Notes: generated by a model from the sequence alone, not told the origin. Positions 54,006 to 62,817 are shown, numbered from the stretch's first letter. The stretch is 64,000 bases of DNA from UBA12170 sp964293475 (GCA_964293475.1 CAXYYJ010000024.1:1-64000), one strand, 5' to 3'. Numbers and translations are program-made.

Positions 54006-54641
54006 TTAATAATTTATTTCCTGTGCCTTTTGTTTTAATTGCTGATAAATAGTTGCCATTTCCTCACCACTAAGCAGTTCCTGATTTTCTCTGTCGGCAT
54101 AAAACATAAACGCATCATAATATTCATCATCGGCATCCACAAAACCACCCAACATGAAGTCGGCTTTATTGGCTGCGAAAAGCGATTTTATATAATTGAC
54201 CACAAAAATTGGGTCGAATCCGCTGTTTACGAAAACCGCATTTTCACCTTTAAAGCCAAGGCGGATGCAGATTTCTCCGGTCATCACATTGGGAAGCGTG
54301 TAAACGAAATTGGCCGGACTCGGAAAATAGTTTCCCCGGTCGTTGATGGTTTCCTGATGTTGCATATCAATGAGCCAGGTGGATGCCCTGTTTTCGAGCA
54401 CAATTCCCTGTTTCTCAGCGGTGCCGGAAATTGCAATATTTTGTAAAAGAACTTCTGCCGCCAAAAAACCCAATTTGCTGAGCCCATCCATTTTAAAATA
54501 CTTTGGATATTTAACTTCAGCAAAATTGTAGATTTCCTTTAAAAACTTGACAAAAATAGGATTTTCGGCCTTTAAAACAAGCTCGCCATTTATAAAAAGG
54601 CAAGAATGAGCGATGTAGATATGTTTTATTGAGGGCGCCAT
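54006..54641 (-). CDS. Degenerate ketosynthase-like protein of the pigment cluster
   Basis: About 211 residues. I place the start at ATG 54641 (MAPSIKHIYIAH) because it gives a 4-base gap to the upstream KAS stop; a further upstream frame to 54695 overlaps that gene by 50 bases and is unlikely. The segment YFPSPANFVYTLPNVMTGEICIRLG, split as PSPANFVYTLPN and GEICIRLGFKGEN, resembles the N-terminal half of ketosynthases. The Cys nucleophile and His motifs are missing. It may act as a structural partner of an active KAS. Similar short proteins are labelled 3-oxoacyl-ACP synthase in flexirubin clusters. Confidence 0.75.
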   Translation of the reverse strand: MAPSIKHIYIAHSCLFINGELVLKAENPIFVKFLKEIYNFAEVKYPKYFKMDGLSKLGFLAAEVLLQNIAISGTAEKQGIVLENRASTWLIDMQHQETINDRGNYFPSPANFVYTLPNVMTGEICIRLGFKGENAVFVNSGFDPIFVVNYIKSLFAANKADFMLGGFVDADDEYYDAFMFYADRENQELLSGEEMATIYQQLKQKAQEINY

Positions 54642-54645
54642 AGTA

Positions 54646-55830
54646 CTATTTCTTTCTGTTAAAGCGGAAAATGACGGCTGCATTGCAACCTCCAAAGCCG
54701 CTGGCAGTTTTCAACACATTTTGAATGGGCCAGTTGCGGGTTTCTTTCACCACTTGGAGTGGCAACGGAACGCCGTGATTTTCGTAGCCCAACGACTTCA
54801 ATATTTTTTGGTCGCGAAGGTTTCTGATGGCAATGATTGACTCCACCACACCGGCAGCTCCCAGGGTATGACCCAGATAGGCTTTTACCGAATTCACCGG
54901 TTTTTCCTGGAGCCCAGCCAAATTCAAAGCCTTGCTTTCCATTTCGTCATTATAGGGGGTTGCGGTACCGTGTGCCGAGATATAATCTATTTCCTTTGCT
55001 TCGATACCGGCCTCGTTCAGCGCAGCACTGATGGCAAAAAACTGACCATCGCCCGTGCGGCTGGGGCCGGAAATATGGTTGGCATCGTTGCTGGAACCTC
55101 CGCCTAGAATCTCGATTTCGGGCTGGTTAGCACTCAACAGACTTTTGTTCGACGAGAGGAAAATGCATCCTGCAGCTTCGCCCAGATTCAAACCATTGCG
55201 ATCCTGATCGAAGGGGCGGCAAACCTGAGGGCTTAATGATTGAAACGACATAAAACCGCTGATAACAAACTCGGTGAGCATATCGGCTCCCACCACTATT
55301 ACATTCTCGTAAACGCCTTGTTTAATAAGACCCGAAGCTATATAAATGGCTTCAACCCCCGAAACACAAGCATTCGACAGAACCCGCGGACTGTTTTTAA
55401 ATCCCCAGAAATTGCTGATGATTTCGGCAGTTTTCCACAACATGGTTCTTTCTTTCCCCCATTTCTTCAGCTTTTCGGGCTCCAGCAAATCGATATTTCC
55501 TTTGGTGGTTGAGAGAATGAATAAGGTTTTTTCGTCAAGGGGAAATTCCGTTTGACGGTAAACTCCAGCCATTGAAATGATGGCCATTTTCTCGAAGCGG
55601 GTAAATTCAAAATCGCTGCCAAGCTTGTTAAAGTCGGCATTGTTATCGAAGCAACGGTTGATGGCTTTGTCGTCGATTCGTCCACCCATAAATGGCTCAG
55701 GGTATAGCTGACTATCGTTGATGGTGGCCAAACCAGTATTGCCGGCATACAAGGCTTCCATGTTCTTTTGCGAACCAAAGGCAAGAGAAGTTATCATGGC
55801 ATCGGCGACTATGTAGGCTTTATGATTCAA
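54646..55830 (-). CDS. Beta-ketoacyl-ACP synthase (FabF-like)
   Basis: A 394-residue ketosynthase with Cys155 (SNACVSGVEA), His287 (SAHGTAT) and His321 (YLGHTLGAAG), so it should be active. It diverges from the other two active KAS enzymes of the cluster. The following short degenerate ketosynthase starts 4 bases after its stop and is its probable partner. It may handle a different chain, for instance the alkyl part of the resorcinol or chain initiation; this is not resolvable from sequence. Confidence 0.92.
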   Translation of the reverse strand: MNHKAYIVADAMITSLAFGSQKNMEALYAGNTGLATINDSQLYPEPFMGGRIDDKAINRCFDNNADFNKLGSDFEFTRFEKMAIISMAGVYRQTEFPLDEKTLFILSTTKGNIDLLEPEKLKKWGKERTMLWKTAEIISNFWGFKNSPRVLSNACVSGVEAIYIASGLIKQGVYENVIVVGADMLTEFVISGFMSFQSLSPQVCRPFDQDRNGLNLGEAAGCIFLSSNKSLLSANQPEIEILGGGSSNDANHISGPSRTGDGQFFAISAALNEAGIEAKEIDYISAHGTATPYNDEMESKALNLAGLQEKPVNSVKAYLGHTLGAAGVVESIIAIRNLRDQKILKSLGYENHGVPLPLQVVKETRNWPIQNVLKTASGFGGCNAAVIFRFNRKK

Positions 55831-55875
55831 TTTATTGATTTTATGCTAATTAGCTATTATTACAACTATTCATTT

Positions 55876-56304
55876 TTATTCAATGATTCCCCATTTTCTT
55901 TTCCACTCGAGACCAAACTCAGGTTGGTTTAGAACCAACTGAAGGCTCTCCAAATCGAGAAAAACCTGAATGGTTTTGGCTTTGGCCACCACCACCATAT
56001 CCGATTTTCGCCACAACGTGTATTGAAAGATAAGCTTGGCAGCCGGCGTATCCACATATTGCGCTTCGGCAATCACCACATCGCCATAGCGAAGTTGCTG
56101 TTTATAGTCGATATCGACCTTTACAATGGGGCTTGCGAAGCCGTGTTTTTCAATATCAAGATAGCCCATTTCGTATTTTTGTCCAAAAGCTTCGCGGGCT
56201 TCTTCCAGATATTTCACATAATGTCCGTGCCAGGCTATTCGCAGACTGTCCACTTCGTTAAAACGAACCCTAATCTCGGTTTGAGCCTTCAATGTAACTG
56301 CCAT
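55876..56304 (-). CDS. Hotdog acyl-CoA/ACP thioesterase (YbgC/4HBT-like)
   Basis: A 142-residue single hotdog domain with the 4-hydroxybenzoyl-CoA thioesterase motif FNEVDSLRIAWHGHYVKYLEEA, split here as FNEVDSLRIAWHGHY with catalytic Asp18. It hydrolyses acyl thioesters and could release the aryl polyene acid or edit stalled ACP intermediates. It lies 4 bases behind the BtrH-like gene upstream. Confidence 0.88.
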   Translation of the reverse strand: MAVTLKAQTEIRVRFNEVDSLRIAWHGHYVKYLEEAREAFGQKYEMGYLDIEKHGFASPIVKVDIDYKQQLRYGDVVIAEAQYVDTPAAKLIFQYTLWRKSDMVVVAKAKTIQVFLDLESLQLVLNQPEFGLEWKRKWGIIE

Positions 56305-56308
56305 TTGA

Positions 56309-57310
56309 TTAGAGTTTAATATTTTTTAATTGCCTGAAAACCAGCTCTTCGCGACGGGCTATTTCTATAAGAAGGTCAGCCGCCTGATTATAGCTGTCTT
56401 CGTTTTTGCTTCTGTCCTTGACAATTCGGGCAGTTTCCACCGCAAAATTTCGCCACAGGTCGCCAATTTCGGTAAAATCATCGGCGGCTTTCTTTAACCA
56501 TTCCTGCTGAAGAATTTCGCTGGCTTCCTGAAGAAAAGCAGCATACATGAAGCGAAAACCAGCTCCCCCAGTACCTATTTCTTCCTGGGCTCTAACTATT
56601 TGTCCCAACCACTGCGAAGCTTTTGCTTTTCCGAGACTCGAAGGATAGTTTCTAACTTTTTTTGCGAGATATCTGATGCCTTTCACTCCAAACATGGGAA
56701 TGGGAATGCCAAGCATATCTTTGGCGGTATGTTTAATTCCCTGAACAATGGCCGATTTTAACTGCATTTCTGCTGGAATTTTATCGGCCCAATACATATG
56801 TCCTTTGGGGGCAAAAACGCCTTTGGCATATCTAACTTTTTCCAACTCTTTGGATGTTAGCGTGGTATAATCTTCCATCACCGGATCGCTGATGAGATAA
56901 GTATCACCTTGTTTGCCATAAACCACCAAATTGTGGGCATTGAAATGGAAACGATAAGGAGCGGGGAAATAGGTTAAGTGATAAACACCCACCAACATTC
57001 CCACAGGAATATTTTTTTCGATGAGAGCATCGAGGGCTTTCATGGCCTTTTCGGGGGAGCGAAATTTTTCGCGTTTCACCGTAAAACCCAATCTGTGGGC
57101 TGCTCTTTTAAAAATAACACCGGGCAAAGGTCTGAAGGAAGTCACCGGAATGCCGTTGACTTTTACAAAGGGCATATGTGAGAAAAACAATCCGGAGCCA
57201 ATGCCGAAAATCATGGGTTCGCTCAATTGAATGCCATAGAAATTCAGCAGATTGGAGGTAACCCCATTTTCGCAATGGGCCGATTGATTATGTTCAAATT
57301 GAATGGCCAT
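56309..57310 (-). CDS. BtrH-like acyltransferase/peptidase-fold protein (BtrH + DUF4872)
   Basis: A 333-residue cytoplasmic protein. The N-terminal domain (about 5-145) resembles BtrH, which transfers an acyl group from an ACP to an aminoglycoside in butirosin synthesis. It shows a possible Cys-His-Asp triad of a papain/C39-like fold: Cys13 (SAHCENG), His126 (NAHNLVVYG) and Asp142 (ISDPV). The C-terminal part (about 165-330) fits DUF4872. In the pigment cluster it is a candidate for moving the polyene acyl chain from ACP to an alcohol or phenol. The family assignment is from motif recognition; the role is inferred. It shares one base with the upstream 134-residue protein gene. Confidence 0.82.
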   Translation of the reverse strand: MAIQFEHNQSAHCENGVTSNLLNFYGIQLSEPMIFGIGSGLFFSHMPFVKVNGIPVTSFRPLPGVIFKRAAHRLGFTVKREKFRSPEKAMKALDALIEKNIPVGMLVGVYHLTYFPAPYRFHFNAHNLVVYGKQGDTYLISDPVMEDYTTLTSKELEKVRYAKGVFAPKGHMYWADKIPAEMQLKSAIVQGIKHTAKDMLGIPIPMFGVKGIRYLAKKVRNYPSSLGKAKASQWLGQIVRAQEEIGTGGAGFRFMYAAFLQEASEILQQEWLKKAADDFTEIGDLWRNFAVETARIVKDRSKNEDSYNQAADLLIEIARREELVFRQLKNIKL

Positions 57311-57714
57311 TAAAGTAGCTCCTGTTTTTTAAGTGTTTCGAGACTGATTTCAAAAGCTTCGGCATACTTGCCAAGCTTAGAATCGCTGAGAGTGATGAAG
57401 TTTTTATATTTGAGATGACGCTTTACTGTCCAGCGAAAAAATCCGGTATAACCCGCCAAAACTCCAATATCCATAAGTTGTTTTTCCATATAATAGGCAA
57501 TAGGACTCAGCTCTTTCCTGATAACCTGTTGCTTCACTGCTTCCACTTTCTCGTGAACGGCATCCCAGGCATGCTGCATCACAATATTTTTGGGTTCCCA
57601 ACCCACACTGCGAACAGTGGTATATTTTCCATCCTCGTCCACAGCATAGCAAGGTTCTCTGAGTTTGCCTTCGAGCATATTGGCGTCGTCCTGGGGAACT
57701 TCATTCTTCTTCAT
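57310..57714 (-). CDS. Conserved small protein of the pigment cluster, unknown function
   Basis: A 134-residue soluble protein without signal peptide or membrane helix. It has a basic central segment (TGFFRWTVKRHLKYKN) and a helical C-terminus (KYAEAFEISLETLKKQELL, split from the rest). No known domain recognised. It overlaps the dehydratase-like gene by 4 bases (ATGA) and the BtrH-like gene by 1 base, so it is surely part of the operon. A partner role for BtrH-like protein is possible. Confidence 0.78.
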   Translation of the reverse strand: MKKNEVPQDDANMLEGKLREPCYAVDEDGKYTTVRSVGWEPKNIVMQHAWDAVHEKVEAVKQQVIRKELSPIAYYMEKQLMDIGVLAGYTGFFRWTVKRHLKYKNFITLSDSKLGKYAEAFEISLETLKKQELL

Positions 57715-58145
57715 GACTCGTTAATTTGTGGATTAATAAATATTTTTAACTCGCACCCCGCTATCATTTCACCATTCAGCGAAACTACAGCATCGACAAT
57801 AGAGGCATTGAGCACCTCGTGTTTGGGAGTAATTTGAGTTTCGATGATATCGTTTACTTTGGGTAATCTGTTAATATACAGCCCTTTCACAGCTCCGATA
57901 AAGCCCAGCGGTGGATTTTCGTTTTTTTCGCTGCATTCATAGCCTTTGCCTAAGGCAGCCGTTTGGGCCATATTTTCGAGCAATCCAGCCTCCGTAAAGC
58001 GGTTTTGAGAAACAAAAACATTGTCTTCGGCTATGAGAAATGAACTTTTTGTAGCGCCATCCACATGTCCCAAAAGAGTGTCAACCATAATCATGGGCTC
58101 TCTTTGTGGAAGGAATTTTTTTATGTTCTCAACGCCAGAAATCAT
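57711..58145 (-). CDS. Hotdog-fold dehydratase-like protein (FabZ/ApeP-like)
   Basis: A 144-residue hotdog protein beginning like FabZ (KKFLPQREPMIMVD), with the central helix segment TEAGLLENMAQTAALGKG that normally contains the catalytic Glu. The FabZ-type His motif GHFPGxPV is not obvious, so it may be the second half of a heteromeric dehydratase with the 119-residue hotdog protein at 48637-48996. Such pairs (ApeI/ApeP-like) are known from aryl polyene clusters. It lies 39 bases from darB. Confidence 0.85.
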   Translation of the reverse strand: MISGVENIKKFLPQREPMIMVDTLLGHVDGATKSSFLIAEDNVFVSQNRFTEAGLLENMAQTAALGKGYECSEKNENPPLGFIGAVKGLYINRLPKVNDIIETQITPKHEVLNASIVDAVVSLNGEMIAGCELKIFINPQINES

Positions 58146-58184
58146 AGGTAGGTCACCAAATTATTTGTTTGTAAATAATACAGG

Positions 58185-59324
58185 TTAAACCACGGTTAGA
58201 AGCGCAAAAGTGTAGCTAAACCGGGCACTTTCGGGCACCATGAGCAGGATTTTTTCACCTTTTTTGAGTCGGCCACTGTGAAATAATTCTTCCATCATAA
58301 AAAATGCACTGGCAGAGCCCACATTGCCCAAACGGGTGAGATTGGTGAACCATTTTTCCTGCGGAATAGAAACATTATATTCTTTGAAGATATTGATAAT
58401 CTGGTCTCTAAAAAATTCCGAAGATAAATGCGGAAGGAAATAATCCAATTGGTCGGGATTAATGTCCCTTCTTTTGAAAATTTCCATCATAAATTCGCCT
58501 CCCCTTCTAATGATATTCTCGCCAAGGAGTTTCACATCCTGCCTGAGAGCAAATACACTGTGCTCCATTAAATCGACGGGGTTTATATCGCGCCATGGTG
58601 TAACTGTTCCGTCAGGTTGTTTTTGACCACCTGCATACATACAGGTTTCCAGCTCATTGGCGTAGCTTTTTATGTCGACCCATTCAATACGAAGTGAAAT
58701 TCCCTCGGAATTGGGCTTATTTTCCAATAAAGCGGCTGCAGCACCATCAGAGAGCATCCAGCGAAGGAAGTCTTTTTCGAAGCCAAGTATAGGTTTTTTC
58801 TCTAAATCCTGCCAGTTCTCACTTTCTTTGGAGAAATTTTTTGCATGCATCCAGGTGGAAAGTTTTTCTGAGCCAAAGGTGACAGCATTTTTTGTGTTTC
58901 CCAGGGCTACGCTCATCCAGCCGTATTTAAGAGCTTGCATTCCGGCATTGCAACTTCCGGCAGCGGATATTAACTCTACACCATCTTTCCCGCCCAATTC
59001 ACCCTGCACCATGGTAGTGTGTGAAGGCACCATTAAATCCGGAGAAGTAGTTCCACCGGCCAATAGCTCCATGTCTTCCAGATTAAAGGATTCGCTCTCC
59101 AATCCGCGGATAGCCACAGCACAAAGCTGCGCATTGGAATGGGTGCTTTTGCCACTTTTATCCATGGCATAATACCTGGTTTTTATTTTATTGTGACGTA
59201 GTATGATGCCTCTCGATTTACTCGGAGCACCCGCTATATAGCCCAGATATTCCTCCATCTCATCGTTGGAAATGGGTTCATTTGGTAAAAATTTAGATAA
59301 AGCCGTTATATATACGTGATTCAC
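58185..59324 (-). CDS. darB: Ketosynthase III-like dialkylresorcinol enzyme DarB
   Basis: A KAS III/thiolase-fold enzyme with Cys125 (AAGSCNAGMQ), His in FLPHLSSEFF and Asn in RLGNVGSAS, the full Cys-His-Asn triad. DarB enzymes make the beta-ketoacyl intermediate for dialkylresorcinols, the lipid part of flexirubins. I start it at GTG 59324 (379 residues, beginning NHVYITALSKFLP). A longer TTG start at 59351 coincides with a -7 promoter box TATATTTG (59356-59349), so the longer form would not be transcribed from that promoter. It is 110 bases downstream of darA. Confidence 0.88.
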   Translation of the reverse strand: MNHVYITALSKFLPNEPISNDEMEEYLGYIAGAPSKSRGIILRHNKIKTRYYAMDKSGKSTHSNAQLCAVAIRGLESESFNLEDMELLAGGTTSPDLMVPSHTTMVQGELGGKDGVELISAAGSCNAGMQALKYGWMSVALGNTKNAVTFGSEKLSTWMHAKNFSKESENWQDLEKKPILGFEKDFLRWMLSDGAAAALLENKPNSEGISLRIEWVDIKSYANELETCMYAGGQKQPDGTVTPWRDINPVDLMEHSVFALRQDVKLLGENIIRRGGEFMMEIFKRRDINPDQLDYFLPHLSSEFFRDQIINIFKEYNVSIPQEKWFTNLTRLGNVGSASAFFMMEELFHSGRLKKGEKILLMVPESARFSYTFALLTVV

Positions 59325-59348
59325 TTGTTTAAATTTTGTTGCAGCCTG

Positions 59349-59356
59349 CAAATATA
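59349..59356 (-). promoter_or_regulatory. Candidate -7 element before darB
   Basis: TATATTTG on the minus strand fits TANNTTTG. A TTTG lies 22 bases upstream, slightly more than the usual spacing. It implies an internal promoter within the pigment cluster and supports the GTG start of darB. Confidence 0.5.
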
Positions 59357-59434
59357 TAAAATCCTGCTAATTTTTTAACAAATTAACATTGAGTTTAAGT
59401 TCAAAAATACCCGGCTGTTAAATCTCAAAAAACA

Positions 59435-60355
59435 TCATTTAACTGATTGATAATAAGCAATATTTCGTTTTATTCGGCTATAAAACAATGGATAGGTAAG
59501 ATAAAACACCAGGGTAGCAATGGGCGATAAAAAGTAAATCATAAAGAGTAAATAGTACTTAAATGCTACCAAAACAGCGTCTCTTTTAGGGGTTCCGGGG
59601 CCTCCCTGTTTCAATGAAAGGCGTGTCCAGATTTTAAATATGCGCTTGGCCTTGTGCTCCATACTCATGAGATGGGGAAGCACTTGTACGCCGCCCAGTT
59701 TAATATATTCATCCTGTAGCTCATCGAGCTTGTCCAACTCCCAAAACATCTTCAAAGTACCCCCAAAGACTTTGCCTTTGGCAATATCCTCGTCTTTTAC
59801 CCCCGGCCTGGGCAAAATTCCCCATTTTTTATCTTTTCGTGCCGTGAAAGCCCAATGCATGATTGTGATAACACTCACCAGATTATTCACCTTATCGAAC
59901 CATACCAAATGCCCCACATAGTTGGCCTGGGCAGCATCCATAAAGCCTCTTATACTTCTTTGAGCCATAAACCACATATTGCGGCATCCATTGAGGGTGA
60001 TGACCGGAGTTTGATTGGCAAGTTCTTTAAAATCTTCGCTTTTTAGAAAAGCAGTGATTGGAATAGAGGGCGATAAATACCAAACCTGCAAGCCAATAAT
60101 AATCAAATCGTAACTCTGTTTTAGATCATTGGGGATTGGCTGAAGCTCACAACCCACTTCAGTAACAGATTCGGGAAAAACATCGAAAAACTGGCGGCTG
60201 GTCCAGGGGAAAGGAAATTCTTTCACGGGTTTTATTTCGTGAAAGAAGAATTTATAAGTCACATCATGGCGAAATGGTGAGATAAACTGATCGATGATTT
60301 CACGCATTTGACCAGATTGGCTGTAATAGGCTATGAGTACTTTTTTCGTTTCCAT
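59435..60355 (-). CDS. darA: Dialkylresorcinol condensing enzyme DarA-like, flavodoxin-like N-terminus
   Basis: A 306-residue protein. The N-terminal part looks like a flavodoxin fold (KVLIAYYSQSGQMREI, then LIIIGLQVWYLSPS), and the C-terminus has hydrophobic segments (about 268-295, YYLLFMIYFLSPIATLVFYL) that suggest membrane contact. This matches proteins annotated as the DarA condensing enzyme of dialkylresorcinol/flexirubin clusters. In that pathway DarA and DarB join two beta-ketoacyl units and cyclise them. The name rests on family recall and on the adjacent darB; how a flavodoxin-like fold would condense acyl chains is unclear from the sequence. Confidence 0.8.
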   Translation of the reverse strand: METKKVLIAYYSQSGQMREIIDQFISPFRHDVTYKFFFHEIKPVKEFPFPWTSRQFFDVFPESVTEVGCELQPIPNDLKQSYDLIIIGLQVWYLSPSIPITAFLKSEDFKELANQTPVITLNGCRNMWFMAQRSIRGFMDAAQANYVGHLVWFDKVNNLVSVITIMHWAFTARKDKKWGILPRPGVKDEDIAKGKVFGGTLKMFWELDKLDELQDEYIKLGGVQVLPHLMSMEHKAKRIFKIWTRLSLKQGGPGTPKRDAVLVAFKYYLLFMIYFLSPIATLVFYLTYPLFYSRIKRNIAYYQSVK

Positions 60356-60373
60356 GCAAAATAGTGTTTTGAA

Positions 60374-61267
60374 TTAATTCAAATATTTTTCTTCCTCCCA
60401 AAAATCATAGAAATTGAACCATTGATGAGGATATTTCATCGTCATTTTCTCAAGCTCCACAAGGTAATCGTCGAGAATCATTTCTGTTATTTCGGCTCTT
60501 TGGCTCACATTTTTAATGGCGGGATACCGCTTGCCCGGAGTGGAATAGAAGTGATAGTGGGTATTGGTCTCTTTAAAAGCAAAGGTGAAGCAAACTGGCT
60601 TGTTGAATCGTGCGGCCAGATAAAAAGGTCCGTAGGGAAATTTGGCTTCCTTGTTTAGAAATTTCTTGCTGATAAAAGGTGCGCCTTCCATAAATCTGTC
60701 GCCGTGAATCACAACCAGCTCCTTCCTTTCAATGGCTTGTTTGATGGCCAAAACATGGCTCATATCATCGCTGAGCCAGATTATTTTCATTGTTTTTTGG
60801 CTCTCCACCTCGTTGAGCAACTCTTTAATACCCGCATGCTCGTTTTGCACCATGACTATATTGACAGGTGTTTCAAGACGTTTAAGCAACTCTCCGGCAA
60901 TCTCCCAGTTTCCCATGTGGGCACCAATGAGAAATCCGCCATCTTTCAAATTTCTGAGGTGTTCTTCCCCATCGAAATCAAAGCTAAATAGCGAACCCTG
61001 TCCGGCAAAAGCGGCCACTTTATCGATGAGCACCTGCCCAAACCGAAAATTGTTCCGAAAGCGACTCATGAAAGCTTCTTTTCCTTTTTGGCCCAGGATG
61101 GTATCATAGAAGAATTTTTGGGATTTTTTATTGCCAAAAAAGACGAAATAAAAACTTACAAAATACAATAGCAAATAGGCTGAAGAAATGCCAAAGTTTT
61201 TGATGAGAAAAATGAAAATCCGGTATCCGAGGGGTGTTCCTCTGGTTTTTCCCTGCCAGGAAGACAT
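60374..61267 (-). CDS. LpxL/HtrB-like lysophospholipid acyltransferase family protein
   Basis: A 297-residue membrane-associated acyltransferase with an N-terminal hydrophobic segment (about 20-48) and the LPLAT catalytic region GAHMGNWEIAG (His near residue 117). A second block VVIHGDRFMEGAPF (about 185-198) and the PYGPFYLAARF block also match. Family members attach acyl chains from acyl-ACP to lipid A precursors. Homologues occur in aryl polyene and flexirubin clusters, where they may acylate the pigment's glycerol/phospho-lipid anchor or resorcinol. The ACP gene lies 4 bases upstream. Confidence 0.88.
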   Translation of the reverse strand: MSSWQGKTRGTPLGYRIFIFLIKNFGISSAYLLLYFVSFYFVFFGNKKSQKFFYDTILGQKGKEAFMSRFRNNFRFGQVLIDKVAAFAGQGSLFSFDFDGEEHLRNLKDGGFLIGAHMGNWEIAGELLKRLETPVNIVMVQNEHAGIKELLNEVESQKTMKIIWLSDDMSHVLAIKQAIERKELVVIHGDRFMEGAPFISKKFLNKEAKFPYGPFYLAARFNKPVCFTFAFKETNTHYHFYSTPGKRYPAIKNVSQRAEITEMILDDYLVELEKMTMKYPHQWFNFYDFWEEEKYLN

Positions 61268-61271
61268 GGAG

Positions 61272-61514
61272 TTAAGCGTTTAGACGGTTTTCGATAAAGT
61301 CGTAGAATTGTTGTAATGTCTTCACCCCCACCATATCATCGCCTTTGATGACAAGCCCAAATACATTTTCAATAACAACGATAATGTCGACAAAATCAAG
61401 GCTATCAATACCTATTTCTTTCCAGGTGGCTTCGGGTACAAGTGCATCGGCATCCAGCTCAAATTCATCCACAAGAAATCCATTCACTTTTAGAATAATA
61501 TCGGCTTTAGTCAT
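61272..61514 (-). CDS. Acyl carrier protein
   Basis: An 80-residue ACP with the phosphopantetheine Ser in GIDSLDFVDI (about residue 37). It differs from the ACP at 53729-53983 and may serve a separate step such as loading of the aryl starter. A -7 box lies 25-32 bases upstream, so it may be the first gene of an internal transcript with the acyltransferase and darA. Confidence 0.92.
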   Translation of the reverse strand: MTKADIILKVNGFLVDEFELDADALVPEATWKEIGIDSLDFVDIIVVIENVFGLVIKGDDMVGVKTLQQFYDFIENRLNA

Positions 61515-61538
61515 TAGTTCGTTGTATTAATTGAGTGG

Positions 61539-61546
61539 CAAATTTA
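61539..61546 (-). promoter_or_regulatory. Candidate -7 element before the ACP gene
   Basis: TAAATTTG on the minus strand fits TANNTTTG and lies 25-32 bases before the ACP start. The region at -33 is only T-rich. Confidence 0.4.
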
Positions 61547-61579
61547 ATAAAAATTAGAGTTTTGAAAAACCGAAATTTT

Positions 61580-62803
61580 CTATTTCCTGAATTTTTCGAT
61601 AATAAGTGAAGAATTTGTGCCTCCAAACCCAAAGGAATTTGATAAAAATCTTTCAATTTTTGCTTGTCGAGTCTCTGTAACTATCTGAATAAGAGATGTA
61701 AAATCATCAGGATCTTCGAAGTTTAAGTTTGGCGCCAAAAAATCGTTTTGCATCATAATGATGGAATAAATGGCTTCGCTGGCTCCCCCCATCCACATTT
61801 CGTGACCTGTCATACTTTTGGTGGAACTCACGGGAACTCTGTTTCCAAACACCCCGTAAATGGCTTGGGCTTCGTTGGCATCGCCAATGGGCGTTGAGGT
61901 GGCGTGGGCATTCACATAGTCAATCTGAGAAGCACTCAATCCACTTTGTTCCAGTGCCATTCTAATGGCGCGGCTGGGCCCATCCACATTGGGCTGGCTT
62001 ATATGACTTCCATCGCTGGAGAATCCATAGCCTTTAATTTCACCGAGAATTGTGGCTCCGCGTTCCAGGGCCGACTCCAGACTTTCAATAACAAGGGTTG
62101 CGGCACCTCCGCTGGGAACGAGTCCATCGCGGTTTTTATCAAAGGGGCGGCAGGCTTTGGTAGGATCTGAATTTCGACCCGAAAAAGCTCCCAAACCATC
62201 GAAACTGCCCATGGCGTAAAGATTCAGTTCCTGAGCACCTCCGCAAATCACCATTTTTTGCAACCCGTTTTTAATGAGCAAATGAGCCAAACCAATGGCA
62301 TGAGAACTGCTGGCACAAGCTCCGCTGATGGTGGTATTGATTCCTCGTAGCTTATAAATGACCGACAGATTCATGCTCACGGTGCTGTTCATCGATTGAA
62401 AAATGAAACCTGAACCAATGAGGCTGGTGTCTTTTTTGTCGCGAAGGGCATCGATGCTTTCAACCACCGCTTTGCTGGAGCTGTCGTTTCCATAGAGAAT
62501 TCCAACTTCATTTTTCTCTAAAAAGTCTTCTGTAACACCGGCCATGGCCAATGCTTCTTCGGTAGCTACAAAGGCGTAGGCTCCATGTTCGGCCAAACCG
62601 ACACGCATGCGGCGGTCAATTTTTCCTTTGAGCTGGGGCTCGGGAACAAAGCCACATAAGCCACTCCGATAACCAAAATCTATTCGGGCCTGGTCGAAAC
62701 GAATTCCCGATTTCCCTAAATAAAGAGATTCACGCACTTCATCGATATTGAGTCCGATGGTGCTGTAGATTCCCATTCCTGTTATTACAACGCGTTGATT
62801 CAT
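61580..62803 (-). CDS. Beta-ketoacyl-ACP synthase (FabF/FabB-like)
   Basis: A 407-residue ketosynthase with Cys163 (SGACASSSHA), His300 (NAHATSTP) and His334 (MTGHEMW), an intact triad. It is the third active KAS of the cluster. The glycine-rich AAG after the second His is replaced by MWMGGAS, as in FabB-like enzymes. It sits 14 bases behind the ketoreductase gene, in the module of ammonia-lyase, ketoreductase and KAS, so starter extension is a plausible role. Confidence 0.92.
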   Translation of the reverse strand: MNQRVVITGMGIYSTIGLNIDEVRESLYLGKSGIRFDQARIDFGYRSGLCGFVPEPQLKGKIDRRMRVGLAEHGAYAFVATEEALAMAGVTEDFLEKNEVGILYGNDSSSKAVVESIDALRDKKDTSLIGSGFIFQSMNSTVSMNLSVIYKLRGINTTISGACASSSHAIGLAHLLIKNGLQKMVICGGAQELNLYAMGSFDGLGAFSGRNSDPTKACRPFDKNRDGLVPSGGAATLVIESLESALERGATILGEIKGYGFSSDGSHISQPNVDGPSRAIRMALEQSGLSASQIDYVNAHATSTPIGDANEAQAIYGVFGNRVPVSSTKSMTGHEMWMGGASEAIYSIIMMQNDFLAPNLNFEDPDDFTSLIQIVTETRQAKIERFLSNSFGFGGTNSSLIIEKFRK

Positions 62804-62817
62804 AGTAGTGTAGAATA

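Noticed and set aside
54642..54695. Longer N-terminus of the degenerate ketosynthase-like protein
   Set aside because: It overlaps the upstream KAS gene by 50 bases; the ATG at 54641 gives normal operon spacing.
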